From assembly GCA_003024985.2 (NCBI GenBank), contig PXIH01S0001531.1: a stretch of DNA of 10,871 nt; one strand, 5' to 3'. The DNA comes from Euperipatoides rowelli. Lineage: Eukaryota > Onychophora > Udeonychophora > Euonychophora > Peripatopsidae. This document shows positions 1 to 7,573 of the stretch, piece by piece (position 1 is the stretch's first letter; every line of letters starts with the position of its first letter). Below the pieces are notes generated by a model. It made no database searches. It saw nothing but the letters and a program-made list of their open reading frames with translations, and was not told the origin of the DNA. The translations under genes and the position numbers were made by a program.

Positions 1-2870
1 AAATAAACAGATCCTATAATCTAAATAGCATTGATAATTTATACTACAATAAATTAATACTAGAAATAAGCTACCTTGCTGAAAAAATGATGAAACAAAT
101 AAATTAGAAATAAAACAGAATGTTTTGTTTTGTACTTTGTTGTGTTTATTTTACAGCAACAAAGGACATATATATAGGCCTATAGTAAATTGGATTTACT
201 AAAGAAGAAAATATAAATCTTTTCTTCATAATTTTTATTTCAAATTTCTAAGTTTTATTATCAATCCTATTGACCCACATCAATGGTATATATCCTGTCA
301 ATCAAAATGTAAAGTTGACATTTTGTTTTCAATATTTAAATAAGCTATATAATACATTGCATCAACTTCCATTTAATTTATATTGTTTTTGCTTGAGTAT
401 TAAATAAGTATTGTACATGTCATTATTGAATTAATTTGTTCTTTAAATATGTTAAGAAAATTTTAACGCTTATGTATTTTTATTTTAATTTGAAACTATT
501 ATGATTTTTGTTTTCTTTAAATTATTGTATTTGATTTATAATGTGCTTTTCGCATTTTGGTCTGAAAAAGTATTTATGATTTAAATGTATAATTTAATAA
601 TTCTTTGTCATGATATTCAATTTTATTATAAATGAGTATTTCATTTGAAATGTATGTTTGTTGTTAATTTGTAATAATTATACTTTATTTCATCCTCTTT
701 GTTAATGTTGCAACTTAGTGGTGCCTTCCTTGTTCCAGTCTTATTGTTTTTCCATTTTTTCCAAGTGAAGTTGTTACCAGCTCTTAATTTCTTATAACAT
801 CATGTACCAGCGCTTTTGGAGAAACAGTTTGGCTGACGTCAATTGAGGGTCTCACTGGATGTAATCCCCGGTCATTTTTCAGATTTGTTTTGAATTATAA
901 TTTGAATTTTGATATTGTTATAATTTAATTAATTTATTTATTTAGTTTTTAAGAGTTGTTTTATTTTGGCGCCAATGGTCAAGTTATTTCATGTTTATAT
1001 AGTTTAGAATTTGTGGTGTTTAAAAGCCGTTTATTAATGTTTTAATTATTGTCAAATTTTAATTACAAAGAATGCTGTATACATTATTTTCAAAATATAT
1101 TATAAACTAAAAATAGAAACTCCATGCTAATAAGATAAACAGAACTGACTTTATCTGTGAACATTTCCCTTGTTTTATTGTGTTTCAAGTTTTGTGTATA
1201 TATCATCAAAGTTTTCCCTTTTGTGAAATATTACTCTTGCTGTAATTGAACTGTCAATACATCATCCTATTGTCTTAGTGTTGTACTTGGCAGCGTCGTT
1301 CCTTCTCCACAGTGCATTTATTGCTGACTTATGGGAATAAATCTTCGAAATCCACAGGGAGCAATCTACGTGCAGCATTACAAATAAATATAGACACTTA
1401 TGTTGTTCGTCCTGACTTCTTGAACTATTTGCGGAGTGGCCTTTTGGAAATTAGAAAAATTAGATATAAAAAAGGAAGCGTGAAAATTCGAGTAAGATTT
1501 TGCTGTGTGCTTTGTTTTTAACACCTCTATTAGTACTTAAACGAATGTAACTGAAAAATCTGAAATCTTATTCATTCATCCTAAAAAAAAGGATTATTAA
1601 TGAATTACAGTTTACAAATCAATCTGAACAAAATCTATAAAATCACAATGAAGAAATGTAAGCTGATATAATGTTAATGAGAAGAGAAGATATGAAGTGA
1701 CCTGAGTCTAAAGAAGAGATCCTGAGATGCAGAAGATTAGTGCCCGGTCCCAGCTTAAAGATCTATGTTCTGCCGTCAAAGATTAATCCCTGCAATAATT
1801 TCAATCTTAAGTATTTTTCAGATACACTGCAGAAATTCCAAATGTTTCCATACTAGCCAGCTGAAGTTTCAAAGTAAGAAATATGTTTAAGTATTCCAGT
1901 TTGACTTTATAAGTTGCTGCCTGCGAATTTAAATCTTTAATTATTCCGGTCCGAGAGAAGATGACCTTTTAAATTTAAAGTATTTTCAAAGTGAGCTCAC
2001 CAGAACTATAAAGCGCAGCGAGGTAAATTAATTAATATTACATAAACGGCAATAATTGACTTTAGTTTAATCTTTAGCATGACCATGCACCTTTAGTAAT
2101 TTAGGTGTTTATATATTTAATTTGAAATTCAAGAATGTCTTATATAATTAAATTTAAATTTACGTATGATAAAATCTAAAGCAGTTTAATGTCCATATTT
2201 GTAAATTTCCATTTAAATAATTATAGCCCAGCCTTATGGCCATAATAAACCTAATCATGTACTGCTAAATCTTAATAATGGTGTGAATTGATTTTTTTAG
2301 GTGCAGACATACATTAGTGTTAAGGTGTCCAATCAATAAATTTTATCATGTTTTTTAATACTAATATTTTAATCTTTAAACTTTCCGTGTTACAAATCAT
2401 CCAGGTTATCTAGTTGTGCCTTGGTGAACATATTTGATTAAAGAATACATTCATGAATAAAACAAATACTATTTGTATATAAATAAAGACATAACATTGA
2501 TTTATTTACACTGTAAAGCTAGCTTTTTCAATACTGTTAAACTTCTTATTACTCAATTTTTAAAACGATTTCAGTTTAAATATTTATTTAATTAAAATTC
2601 ATCTTCTATTTTAAAAGATATAGATTAGGTTGAGATATGTGACAGCTATGAAAAACTAGTAAAACTAATGTAGATAAGAATGATATAAAAGTTATAAAAA
2701 TAATTACAATAATAATATTTAGATATAAATAAATATGTAACGTGAATTTGATTACATTGTAAACATAGATTTTTTAATCATCTAAATACCTCTCTAGCTA
2801 TATTTTTATGTTGTTTTCAAAAGTTATTTAATTTTGTTTTTCACCTCTATATCTACACATGATGTTTTTT
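1..2870. other. A+T-rich DNA without a recognisable gene
   Basis: I read this stretch on both strands and found no coding block I can support. It is dominated by A/T runs and short T-rich tracts, with frequent stops in all frames. The longest open piece (1312-1521, plus) matches no family I know and lacks convincing signals. Slightly more G+C-balanced islands occur at about 710-880, 1270-1460 and 1690-2020. The last ends in GCAGCGAG followed by GTAAAT (about 2009-2022), which resembles an exon end, but no frame through it is recognisable. A full CRE-type octamer (TGACGTCA) sits at about 834-841; without a gene nearby its meaning is unclear. This could be intergenic DNA, a long intron or untranslated sequence. 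Confidence 0.6.
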
Positions 2871-2876
2871 ATCAAC

Positions 2877-2920
2877 TATAAAAGCCGATTGGTGATGTTA
2901 TCATCATATATCAGTTCCAC
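2877..2920 (+). promoter_or_regulatory. Weak TATA/initiator-like core promoter candidate
   Basis: TATAAAAG stands at 2877-2884 and a TCAGTT initiator-like match begins at 2911, so the putative start A is about 36 bases downstream of the TATA box, slightly further than usual. A GATTGG (inverted CCAAT) lies between them. In DNA this A+T-rich such matches arise by chance, and I find no open reading frame downstream that needs a promoter. Confidence 0.12.
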
Positions 2921-2994
2921 ATTAGATCATGATCATATCCCTGCTAGATTTGTTAGGTAGTCGAGATTAGTCAAAAGAGTAGTGATGTGTGGTT

Positions 2995-3046
2995 AGAGAT
3001 AGAGTAAAGGTTTGAAGCATGAGAGTCTTCAAGCTGATCTCTATCT
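2995..3046 (+). other. Small two-step stem-loop
   Basis: AGATAGAG (2997-3004) pairs with CTCTATCT (3039-3046), and inside it TTGAAG (3012-3017) pairs with CTTCAA (3027-3032), leaving a 9-base loop and asymmetric bulges. It lies about 80-130 bases downstream of the weak promoter candidate. It could be a structured RNA element or chance; it does not match any RNA family I recognise. Confidence 0.2.
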
Positions 3047-3243
3047 GTGGTGTAGGTGTGTTGGTGGTTGATATTAATTTCCGCTACCTTCTCATTTTTA
3101 TGTAATTGAGAAGTCTATAAGGAATTCATGTTTTAATGATTAGCANACAACCAGAAGTGATGTGTGTGCATGCTCCGGGACCTGGTATATTTTAAAAATA
3201 TATATATTCTAGGCTATTAAAAAAGATACAATATTTGCACATN

Positions 3244-3645
3244 ATTCTGCACATGTTAATGATGATGTATCAAACTGAAAATTATTAGGTGTAATGTATA
3301 TCACAACTACACTTATATTTCCGAAGCAAGAGGTTGTAGGTCTTCGAGAGTGGCCGGGGCATTTCAGCAAAAATTGGAAAAAAAACATTAAAAAAAATAT
3401 TCTAAGTATTTCACACATCATTCTGCACATGTTAATGATGTCACAGTAGTGTGAAATCAGTAGGTGTGACGGCTTGCACCTCTACTATATAAGTTCTGAA
3501 GCTTGAGGTTCTAGGTCCTCAGATGTGGGTGGGGAACTTCGGGAAAAATCGGAAAATATTCAATCAAAAAAATGCTTTAAGTCGATGGTTCATCATTCTG
3601 TACACGTCTATGACATCACATACTATCCATAATTCATTCCTGAAC
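3244..3645. repeat. Tandem repeat, about 176-base unit, three diverged copies
   Basis: The phrase ATTCTGCACATGTTAATGATG begins at 3244 and again at 3420, and a diverged form (ATTCTGTACACGTCTATGA) begins at 3595, giving spacings of 176 and 175. A second landmark, a CTGAAGC/CCGAAGC...GAGGTT..TAGGTC block, recurs at about 3318 and 3493 with the same period, each followed by a GGAAAA-rich tail. The copies differ by many substitutions and small gaps, so the array is old. The third copy is partial. The open stretch on the minus strand at 3209-3430 lies inside the array and looks like a by-product of it. Ns at 3146 and 3243 show imperfect sequence here. Confidence 0.7.
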
Positions 3646-3699
3646 ACATCCCCATCTAAAAATTAAAAAATTTGGCCACCATCTTGGATACCATCTTGG

Positions 3700-3729
3700 T
3701 GCATTTTGGGTAAAATTACCCAAAATGCA
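3700..3729. repeat. Perfect 14-base inverted repeat with 2-base loop
   Basis: TGCATTTTGGGTAA (3700-3713) is followed by AA and then its exact reverse complement (3716-3729). Just upstream, CCATCTTGG is repeated in tandem (about 3679-3698). The motif resembles ends or internal hairpins of non-autonomous DNA elements, but no flanking duplication was found to prove this. Confidence 0.7.
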
Positions 3730-3839
3730 TCAGTAACACCACCTAAGCATTTACTAGGGTATGATGATTTCCAAAGTTTTCCTTTGGCAAACTCGAAAAT
3801 TAAATCACAATAAGCTAAATATGCTAATTAGGGGGGACC

Positions 3840-4187
3840 TCCAGATCCAAAACTTCGGGAATCTTCAGAAAACTTTGGAAATTATTGGAAATGACCAAAC
3901 ATTACCAAATATTACAGACTCTTTTCCGAAAAGACCCAAAGATGACATCATAGTCTTGTATACTCCTTTGTAAATAAGCCACACCCCTAACGGAAATGCC
4001 CAAACATTGCTGAACATTACTAAACATTTCCGAAGATTGTCATAGTCTAGTACATATATTATGCAAATGAGCTCACCCAATGCATGCTGGGAAAAGCATT
4101 GTTGATTTCAATTTTCCATTGTTGTTGCAATGCATTATGGGTGCTTAAATATGATTGGTTTGGAGTAAACCGGAATTTTTTGACTAT
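3840..4187. repeat. Dispersed repeat sequence (related copy near 8090-8240)
   Basis: This stretch is full of short self-similar phrases such as CAAACATT..TGAA/CCGAA (about 3896, 3999, 4022) and GACATCATAG/GTCATAGTC. Two blocks recur elsewhere. CTAAACATT(T/C)CCGAAG (about 4020-4036) is found again near 8217 in the same orientation. TTGCAATGCATTATGGGT...TGATTGGTTTGGA (about 4126-4166) is found near 8170-8088 in inverted orientation with extra bases between the blocks. No protein is readable; open pieces on either strand here are short and overlap each other. It abuts the truncated 3' end of the transposase fragment at about 4188. Confidence 0.5.
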
Positions 4188-4355
4188 TGCTGTATAATTT
4201 GGGATAGTGAACAAAAACATTTGTTGAGTTTCATTACAAATGCGGCCAAACACCCATTGCTGACTTAGCACTCTTCCAATAGACTCACCAATCTCAATTG
4301 TTATGCCTGGGCCTCCAACTAAAGATGGAGAGGCTAAGAGTTTAGATGCACAGAC
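4188..4355 (-). pseudogene. Merlin/IS1595-type transposase, catalytic-core fragment
   Basis: Read on the minus strand, this piece carries VCASKLLASPSLVGGPG followed by ITIEI, a conserved run just before the first catalytic aspartate of ISXO2/IS1595-like (eukaryotic Merlin) transposases, then RVLSQQWVFGRICNET and FLFTIP, which match the next strand-forming blocks of the same domain. Two defects are visible. The expected Asp-Glu-Ser triplet reads Gly-Glu-Ser, so the first acidic catalytic residue is lost. The usual basic Phe/Arg/Lys-rich loop after it is deleted, SIG joining directly to RVL. Similarity stops near 4188; the remaining catalytic residues are absent. It continues the fragment at 4862-5094 once the intervening insertion is set aside. 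It is a dead copy. Family assignment is from remembered conserved motifs, not a search. Confidence 0.75.
4347..4355. repeat. Left target-site duplication of the 497-base insertion
   Basis: TGCACAGAC here is repeated exactly at 4853-4861 on the other side of the insertion. It falls in the transposase coding sequence (Val-Cys-Ala on the minus strand), which explains why the same codons appear on both sides. Length is 9 bases, or 8 if both element ends begin with AGC. Confidence 0.75.
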
Positions 4356-4380
4356 AGCGGTGTATATAGAAAATATTTTC

Positions 4381-4393
4381 GGGGGGGGGGGGG
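4381..4393 (+). repeat. G13 homopolymer
   Basis: Thirteen consecutive Gs lie 25 bases inside the left end of the insertion. A G10 tract at 4802-4811 and C-rich runs at 4817-4836 lie near the right end, giving the element G/C-rich shoulders in an otherwise A+T-rich region. Confidence 0.9.
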
Positions 4394-4462
4394 AAAGCAT
4401 ATTCATCCATCAGATTAGTAGGATATAGTTTCCTAGTATGCCTATCCGGAGTTTTTAAAACA

Positions 4463-4529
4463 AAATCATTTTACCGCTCTAAATATGGTTGATCAGTGAT
4501 CAACCATATTTAGAGCGTTAAAATGATTT
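4463..4529. repeat. Near-perfect palindrome, 33-base arms, 1-base centre
   Basis: Bases 4463-4495 pair with 4497-4529 around a single G at 4496. Only 4474 (C) against 4518 (T) fails to pair, giving 32 of 33 matches. The inner 21 bases of each arm are exact. It lies wholly within the 497-base insertion and is perhaps part of that element's internal structure. An assembly fold-back artefact is possible, because N bases occur about 130 bases away. Confidence 0.9.
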
Positions 4530-4599
4530 CATTGATCACAGATATAAAAAGTTTACAAAAACCGGGTTATAATTTAAAGGAATACAACTTGTTTTAAGT

Positions 4600-4745
4600 T
4601 GTCTGGATGTTTTGTTGACTGTCTGTCTTATTTTGATAAGCTTTTTTTTTTTTTTTTTANNTGTCTGGATGTTTTGTTGACTNTCTNTCTTATTTTGATA
4701 AGCTTTTTTTTTTTTTTTTTACCTGTCTGGATGTTTTGTTGACTT
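4600..4745. repeat. 62-base tandem repeat with T17 tracts
   Basis: TGTCTGGATGTTTTGTTGAC begins at 4600, 4662 and 4724, an exact 62-base period. The first two copies end in GATAAGC followed by 17 Ts (4642-4658, 4704-4720); the third is cut off after the shared head. Ns at 4660, 4661, 4683 and 4687 fall in the array, so copy number may be misassembled. Confidence 0.9.
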
Positions 4746-4780
4746 TTTTACTATGTCTTTGTTGACTTTTTTACTATGTC
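4737..4780. repeat. 23-base duplication
   Basis: TTGACTTTTTTACTATGTC occurs twice, with the GAC landmark at 4741 and 4764. It directly continues the truncated third copy of the 62-base repeat, as though slippage had produced both. Confidence 0.85.
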
Positions 4781-4852
4781 ATAATATTTTATTTTTATTT
4801 TGGGGGGGGGGCCAGGGCCCCCTTGCCCCCACCCCCATATATACACTTTTGC

Positions 4853-4861
4853 TGCACAGAC
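4853..4861. repeat. Right target-site duplication of the 497-base insertion
   Basis: This TGCACAGAC is the partner of the copy at 4347-4355. The base before it differs from the left copy (C against A) and the base after it differs too, so the exact repeat is 9 bases long. Confidence 0.75.
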
Positions 4862-5094
4862 CTCAGTAAGTAATTATTCCAATCTGCAACAGTGTTATGA
4901 TTAACCTTAAGCTCTCTTTCACAAAATTTAATCAAAGTATACTCAAAACTCCAAGCATAAATTAAAATGAGAACTTTAAAAAAAGAAAGCTTAGAATTAT
5001 CAAACCAACTGTTGCTGCGAAGTTGAATATTTTGGCAACAACTCCATTTACTACACCACCAACCTTCAGGATGTTCAGTAATAATTAAAATCAT
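4862..5094 (-). pseudogene. Merlin/IS1595-type transposase, N-terminal fragment
   Basis: On the minus strand from 5094 the protein reads EHPEGWWCSKWSCCQNIQL, then RSNSWFDNSKLSFFKVLIL, then FCERELKVNHNTVADWNNYL. This is the typical N-terminal half of eukaryotic Merlin (ISXO2/IS1595-like) transposases: a Trp/Cys-rich block, the R-x-x-SWF-x-x-SKL block and the helix-turn-helix-like NTV-x-DWNN block. The Met at 5094 is simply the first in frame. The family normally has more residues before it, including a CxxC pair that I do not see here, so the fragment is also cut at the 5' side. At the 3' side a one-base deletion seems to sit between NNYL and the expected REVC codons (about 4862-4868). The frame then runs into the 497-base insertion and ends in insert-encoded sequence at 4795. 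Confidence 0.75.
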
Positions 5095-5189
5095 ATTATG
5101 ACCAATACTAAATTTTTTGGTCTTTACAAAAGGTTGAAATTTTTGAAAAAAATAATTGTATTATTTTTAGATTTTGCTAATTCATAAGT

Positions 5190-5490
5190 TTCAAATAAGG
5201 TAGAAGGCAGTTCTATTGCAATAGAAGGTAGTTCTTCGGGCATTGCAATAGCAGTTGAAGTAAGTTCTTCAGGTGTTGTGATAGCAGTTGAAAGTAGTTC
5301 TTCGGCCATTGCATTAGCAGTTGAAGGTAGTTCTTCAGGTGTTACCATAGCAGTTGAAAGTATTTCTTCAGCCATTGCATAGCAGTAAAAGGTAGTTTTT
5401 CAGCCATTGCCAATATCAGTTGAAAGTAGTTTTTCAGCCATTGCCATAGCAGTTGAAGGTAGTTAGTTCTTCAACCATTGCCATAATCAA
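5190..5490. repeat. 33-base minisatellite, about eight diverged copies
   Basis: The landmark GCAGTTGAA recurs at 5251, 5284, 5317 and 5350, with weaker forms at 5382, 5416 and 5449, a period of 33 with one 32/34 slip. The unit is roughly ATAGCAGTTGAAGGTAGTTC plus TTCAG(C/G)(C/T)(A/G)TTG. Because 33 is divisible by three, the minus strand stays open (5124-5375) and reads as an 11-residue acidic repeat of the type STAIAMPEELP. This frame lies 5' of the Merlin fragment on the same strand, but nothing links it to the transposase. I read it as a minisatellite rather than a gene. Confidence 0.85.
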
Positions 5491-5545
5491 TTGTAAATGA
5501 TAGGCGGCTTGACACAAAATCAGAGTAAGATTCCGATAAATTAGC

Positions 5546-5625
5546 ATTTTTTTTACATTCCTAACCTTATCCCAACCCTAACTCCAAATACGCAATTAAA
5601 TACAATTAACCTCAACCCTAGGATA
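5546..5625. repeat. Degenerate CCTAACCCTAA-like stretch
   Basis: CCTAACCTTATCCCAACCCTAACTCC and, further on, CCTCAACCCTAGG form a degenerate run resembling (CCCTAA)n. It may be a decayed simple repeat or interstitial telomere-like tract. There are too few units to claim more. Confidence 0.3.
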
Positions 5626-5643
5626 ATCTAAAGATAAAATAAT

Positions 5644-5871
5644 CTAGAAATAAAATAATCCTCCAGGCTGTTTCAGTTTGTTAACCAGACTGTTTTTGCG
5701 AATATTATTCTGCATTGAAAATTGGTGGACAGATAACGGATTGTAAACAAGAATAATCTCAATGTACAGACCGGATGTAGACACAATAACATCACAAATC
5801 CATTTCTTCGTGATTAGTTGGTTAATAAGAGACCCAAACCATAAATATTTTAAAACCTTAGACATAATTAA
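5644..5871 (-). CDS. Possible downstream (terminal?) exon, unidentified
   Basis: On the minus strand TTTTTTCTAG ends at 5872, a good pyrimidine-rich 3' splice site, and from 5871 the DNA stays open for 75 codons to a stop at 5644-5646. The frame starts in phase 0, which is what the upstream exon ending at 6174 needs. The protein begins LIMSKVLKYLW, continues FGSLINQLITKKWICDVIV and ends KLKQPGGLFYF. I recognise no family; it is rather hydrophobic and basic. The phase agreement has a one-in-three chance of being accidental, and an open run this long in A+T-rich DNA could also be accidental. I see no AATAAA close after the stop on this strand. Treat it as a candidate only. Confidence 0.22.
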   Translation of the reverse strand, partial: LIMSKVLKYLWFGSLINQLITKKWICDVIVSTSGLYIEIILVYNPLSVHQFSMQNNIRKNSLVNKLKQPGGLFYF

Positions 5872-6056
5872 CTAGAAAAAACATGAAAATAAAAATTTGA
5901 TATCAAGAGCTATGAAAAAAATGTCCATCACTTTTAAAGCAGGCCCTTTGTACAGTAAAAGAACTGATTAAATTAATTTGAATCTGTTAATTTACTAATA
6001 ACTACAATGGGTATGAATGTATGCTTTAAATTCCTTTACATAAGCAATAAACATAT

Positions 6057-6057
<1 letters not shown>

Positions 6058-6100
<43 letters not shown>

Positions 6101-6101
6101 T
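6058..6101. repeat. (TAA)n microsatellite
   Basis: An uninterrupted run of about 14-15 TAA units. It would lie in the intron between the exon ending at 6174 and the candidate exon at 5871. Confidence 0.95.
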
Positions 6102-6173
6102 CATAAAGGCAATAAATCATAGTTTTTTTAAAACATCGTATTTGAATCAATATATACAGTATATGTATTTTAC

Positions 6174-6264
6174 CCATTGGACAGCCTTCAAGTCATCTTC
6201 AGTAAACACATAGAGGAGGCAATGGAAATCAGATAGTGTTGTTGCTGTCCAAGATGGTGGATCT
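6174..6264 (-). CDS. Internal exon, mesothelin/stereocilin-like repeat protein (second block)
   Basis: On the minus strand a run of 15 or more Ts then AAAG forms a strong 3' splice site. The exon starts at 6264 and ends at 6174 in CAATGG followed by GTAAAA, a good 5' splice site. Its first base completes the Gly codon left by the exon ending at 7574; then come 30 codons reading DPPSWTATTLSDFHCLLYVF and TEDDLKAVQW. The alternative AG two bases on would give an early stop, so phase decides the start. The pattern P-x-x-W-T-x4-L-x2-F-x2-L-(L)-x3-(T/S)-x-(E/D)-D-L resembles the helical repeat of mesothelin, stereocilin and otoancorin, extracellular, often GPI-anchored superhelical proteins of epithelial surfaces. 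The family call is from memory of the pattern; the exon structure is seen directly. Its length of 91 bases is normal for an internal exon. Confidence 0.5.
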
Positions 6265-7573
6265 CTTTAAAAAAAAAAAAAAAACTATTGAAATGTATAA
6301 TGAAATTAAAGATAGGATACAAATTGCAACACAAAATTTTATACTGTAACAAAAGTTAACCAAACAGTGTTAAATTCGATTGAATAAAATGTATAGAATT
6401 TAAAAATGAATCTTTAAAGTAGTTATTGAAAATAAATCTATGGATAAATCGCATAACAGTACGACATCTAACAATGAATTACCACTCTATTGCTTCTAAG
6501 ACTGATATTCACCGTACCACATATACCTTTGTAAAGTTATGCAGGTGTCATTAATTTCCTTATTTTTCACTTTTTCTTGTGTTTCCACAATTTTGAAATG
6601 CAAGAATGATACTGAACTAGAAAGCAAGTTTAGAAGAAAGACACTATTAGAGAAGAACCCCTTCCAGTGATGCAGAACATCTTATATTTACTGTTAAAAC
6701 CGTCACACAAATAAAATTACACTTCAAATGGCAATTAGTTATATTAATGTTTGTGCACATACTTTAAGCAAAAACTGTAACAACAATCTATTCAGGTAAA
6801 TTTCCAGACAAAATATAATCCAAACTTAATTTCAAAACTATTTATTCACTTTATCAATCTGATTTTAATCTAAAATTTTACAACAATGGGCACACAAGAT
6901 TTTAACAATTTAAATCACTATTCTTTTATTATGCCCAAGTAATTTTTCCTGTAGCCTTTACAAGTATTAATGAACAATATTACAATACACTTACACATTT
7001 AGTAAGGATGAGAGTTGAAAACTTTGGAAAGTCCCTGTGATGGTGTTGTGGCTTAAAACTATCACACATTCCATCAAATGCTTACGATACTTCAAACCAA
7101 GATTTACAATTAACCTCAAATGTTCTACTCTATCTAACGGTTTAGTCATAATATCCACTATCATCTCCTCTGTGGCACAGTAGGCTAGTGCATACATATC
7201 ACATTTTGTTCCACCATATCCTTTAAAAAATGATAAGTTTAGGTGATTCAGCCATTTTAATACTGCTCTTGCTATCAGTATACACAGTATAAGGAATCTT
7301 TTCTATAATTTTTAATTATCTCAGCAGTTCTTTTACCCAACACAAAGTTTGGACAGCTTCAGCTGCGGCAATCAATACTGCCTTGCCATAAACACTGGCA
7401 CACGACTGTATTATATAGAACAGTGGCCAGAAAATGGATAGTAAGAATATTAGTTATAATGTGTAACTGTAGATTAGTTTAGTAGTAATTAAAGGCTACT
7501 TGAGTATAAATTGTGTTGTCTATCCTTAATAAGGGAACAAATAAAAACAATATAGAGTATTTACAGTATTTAC
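6265..7573 (-). other. Putative 1.3-kb intron carrying transposon debris
   Basis: This is the gap between the two phase-matched minus-strand exons. Read on the minus strand it opens with GTAAATAC and closes with a long T tract and AAAG. Apart from the Ty1/copia remnant at about 7053-7385 it is A+T-rich with no other readable protein. The part at 6285-7050 holds nothing I can name. Confidence 0.45.
7053..7385 (-). pseudogene. Ty1/copia retrotransposon RNase H remnant
   Basis: The minus strand gives, in three frames in turn, IAAAEAVQTLCWVKELLR, then IPYTVYTDSKSSIKMAES, then CATEEMIVDIMTKPL followed by HLRLIVNLGLKYR. These match the end of Ty1/copia polyproteins: the A-x-AEA-(V)-x6-W-x3-LL helix of RNase H, the D-x2-S-x2-(K)-(A) block, and the closing D-(I)-(M/F)-TKPL motif, in the right order and spacing. 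At least two frameshifts and several stops break it. Everything upstream (gag, protease, integrase, reverse transcriptase) is missing and I found no LTR pair. It once encoded the RNase H that removes RNA during reverse transcription. Here it is a relic inside the putative intron of a minus-strand host gene, in the same orientation. Confidence 0.85.

Larger units (their letters stand above)
4356..4852. mobile_element. Non-autonomous DNA element inserted in the Merlin transposase
   Basis: This 497-base segment interrupts the transposase and is bounded by a direct 9-base duplication (4347-4355 and 4853-4861). Its ends are imperfect inverted repeats: the left begins AGCGGTGTATATA, and the right, read on the minus strand, is (A)GCAAAAGTGTATATA, sharing GTGTATATA (4360-4368 and 4838-4846). 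Inside each end is a G tract: G13 at 4381-4393 on the plus strand, and two GGGGG runs on the minus strand across 4822-4836. The body contains a 67-base palindrome and 62-base tandem repeats but no open frame. An 8- to 9-base duplication suits hAT, P, Merlin or Mutator-like elements; the short ends do not decide between them. It appears to depend on an enzyme supplied elsewhere. Confidence 0.65.

Noticed and set aside
1312-1521. 69-codon plus-strand open frame from an ATG
   Set aside because: No recognisable motif, no clear promoter or splice context, and of a length expected by chance in several kilobases of DNA.
3244-3645. CRISPR-like array
   Set aside because: The units are about 176 bases, diverged along their whole length, with no short constant repeat and unique spacers, and the DNA is eukaryotic in character.
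3761-4080. Overlapping open frames on both strands (70 and 71 codons)
   Set aside because: They overlap each other within dispersed repeat DNA and carry no family signature.
4463-4529. Palindrome as a microRNA precursor
   Set aside because: The centre is one base, leaving no loop, and it lies within a transposable element.
5995-6177. 60-codon minus-strand open frame containing a poly-Leu run
   Set aside because: The Leu run is the (TAA)n microsatellite read in reverse, and the rest matches nothing.
3676-6262. CCACCATCTTGGA shared between the repeat region (3677) and the exon at 6264-6174 (minus strand)
   Set aside because: The identity is only about 13 bases and does not extend, so it does not show that the exon is repeat-derived.
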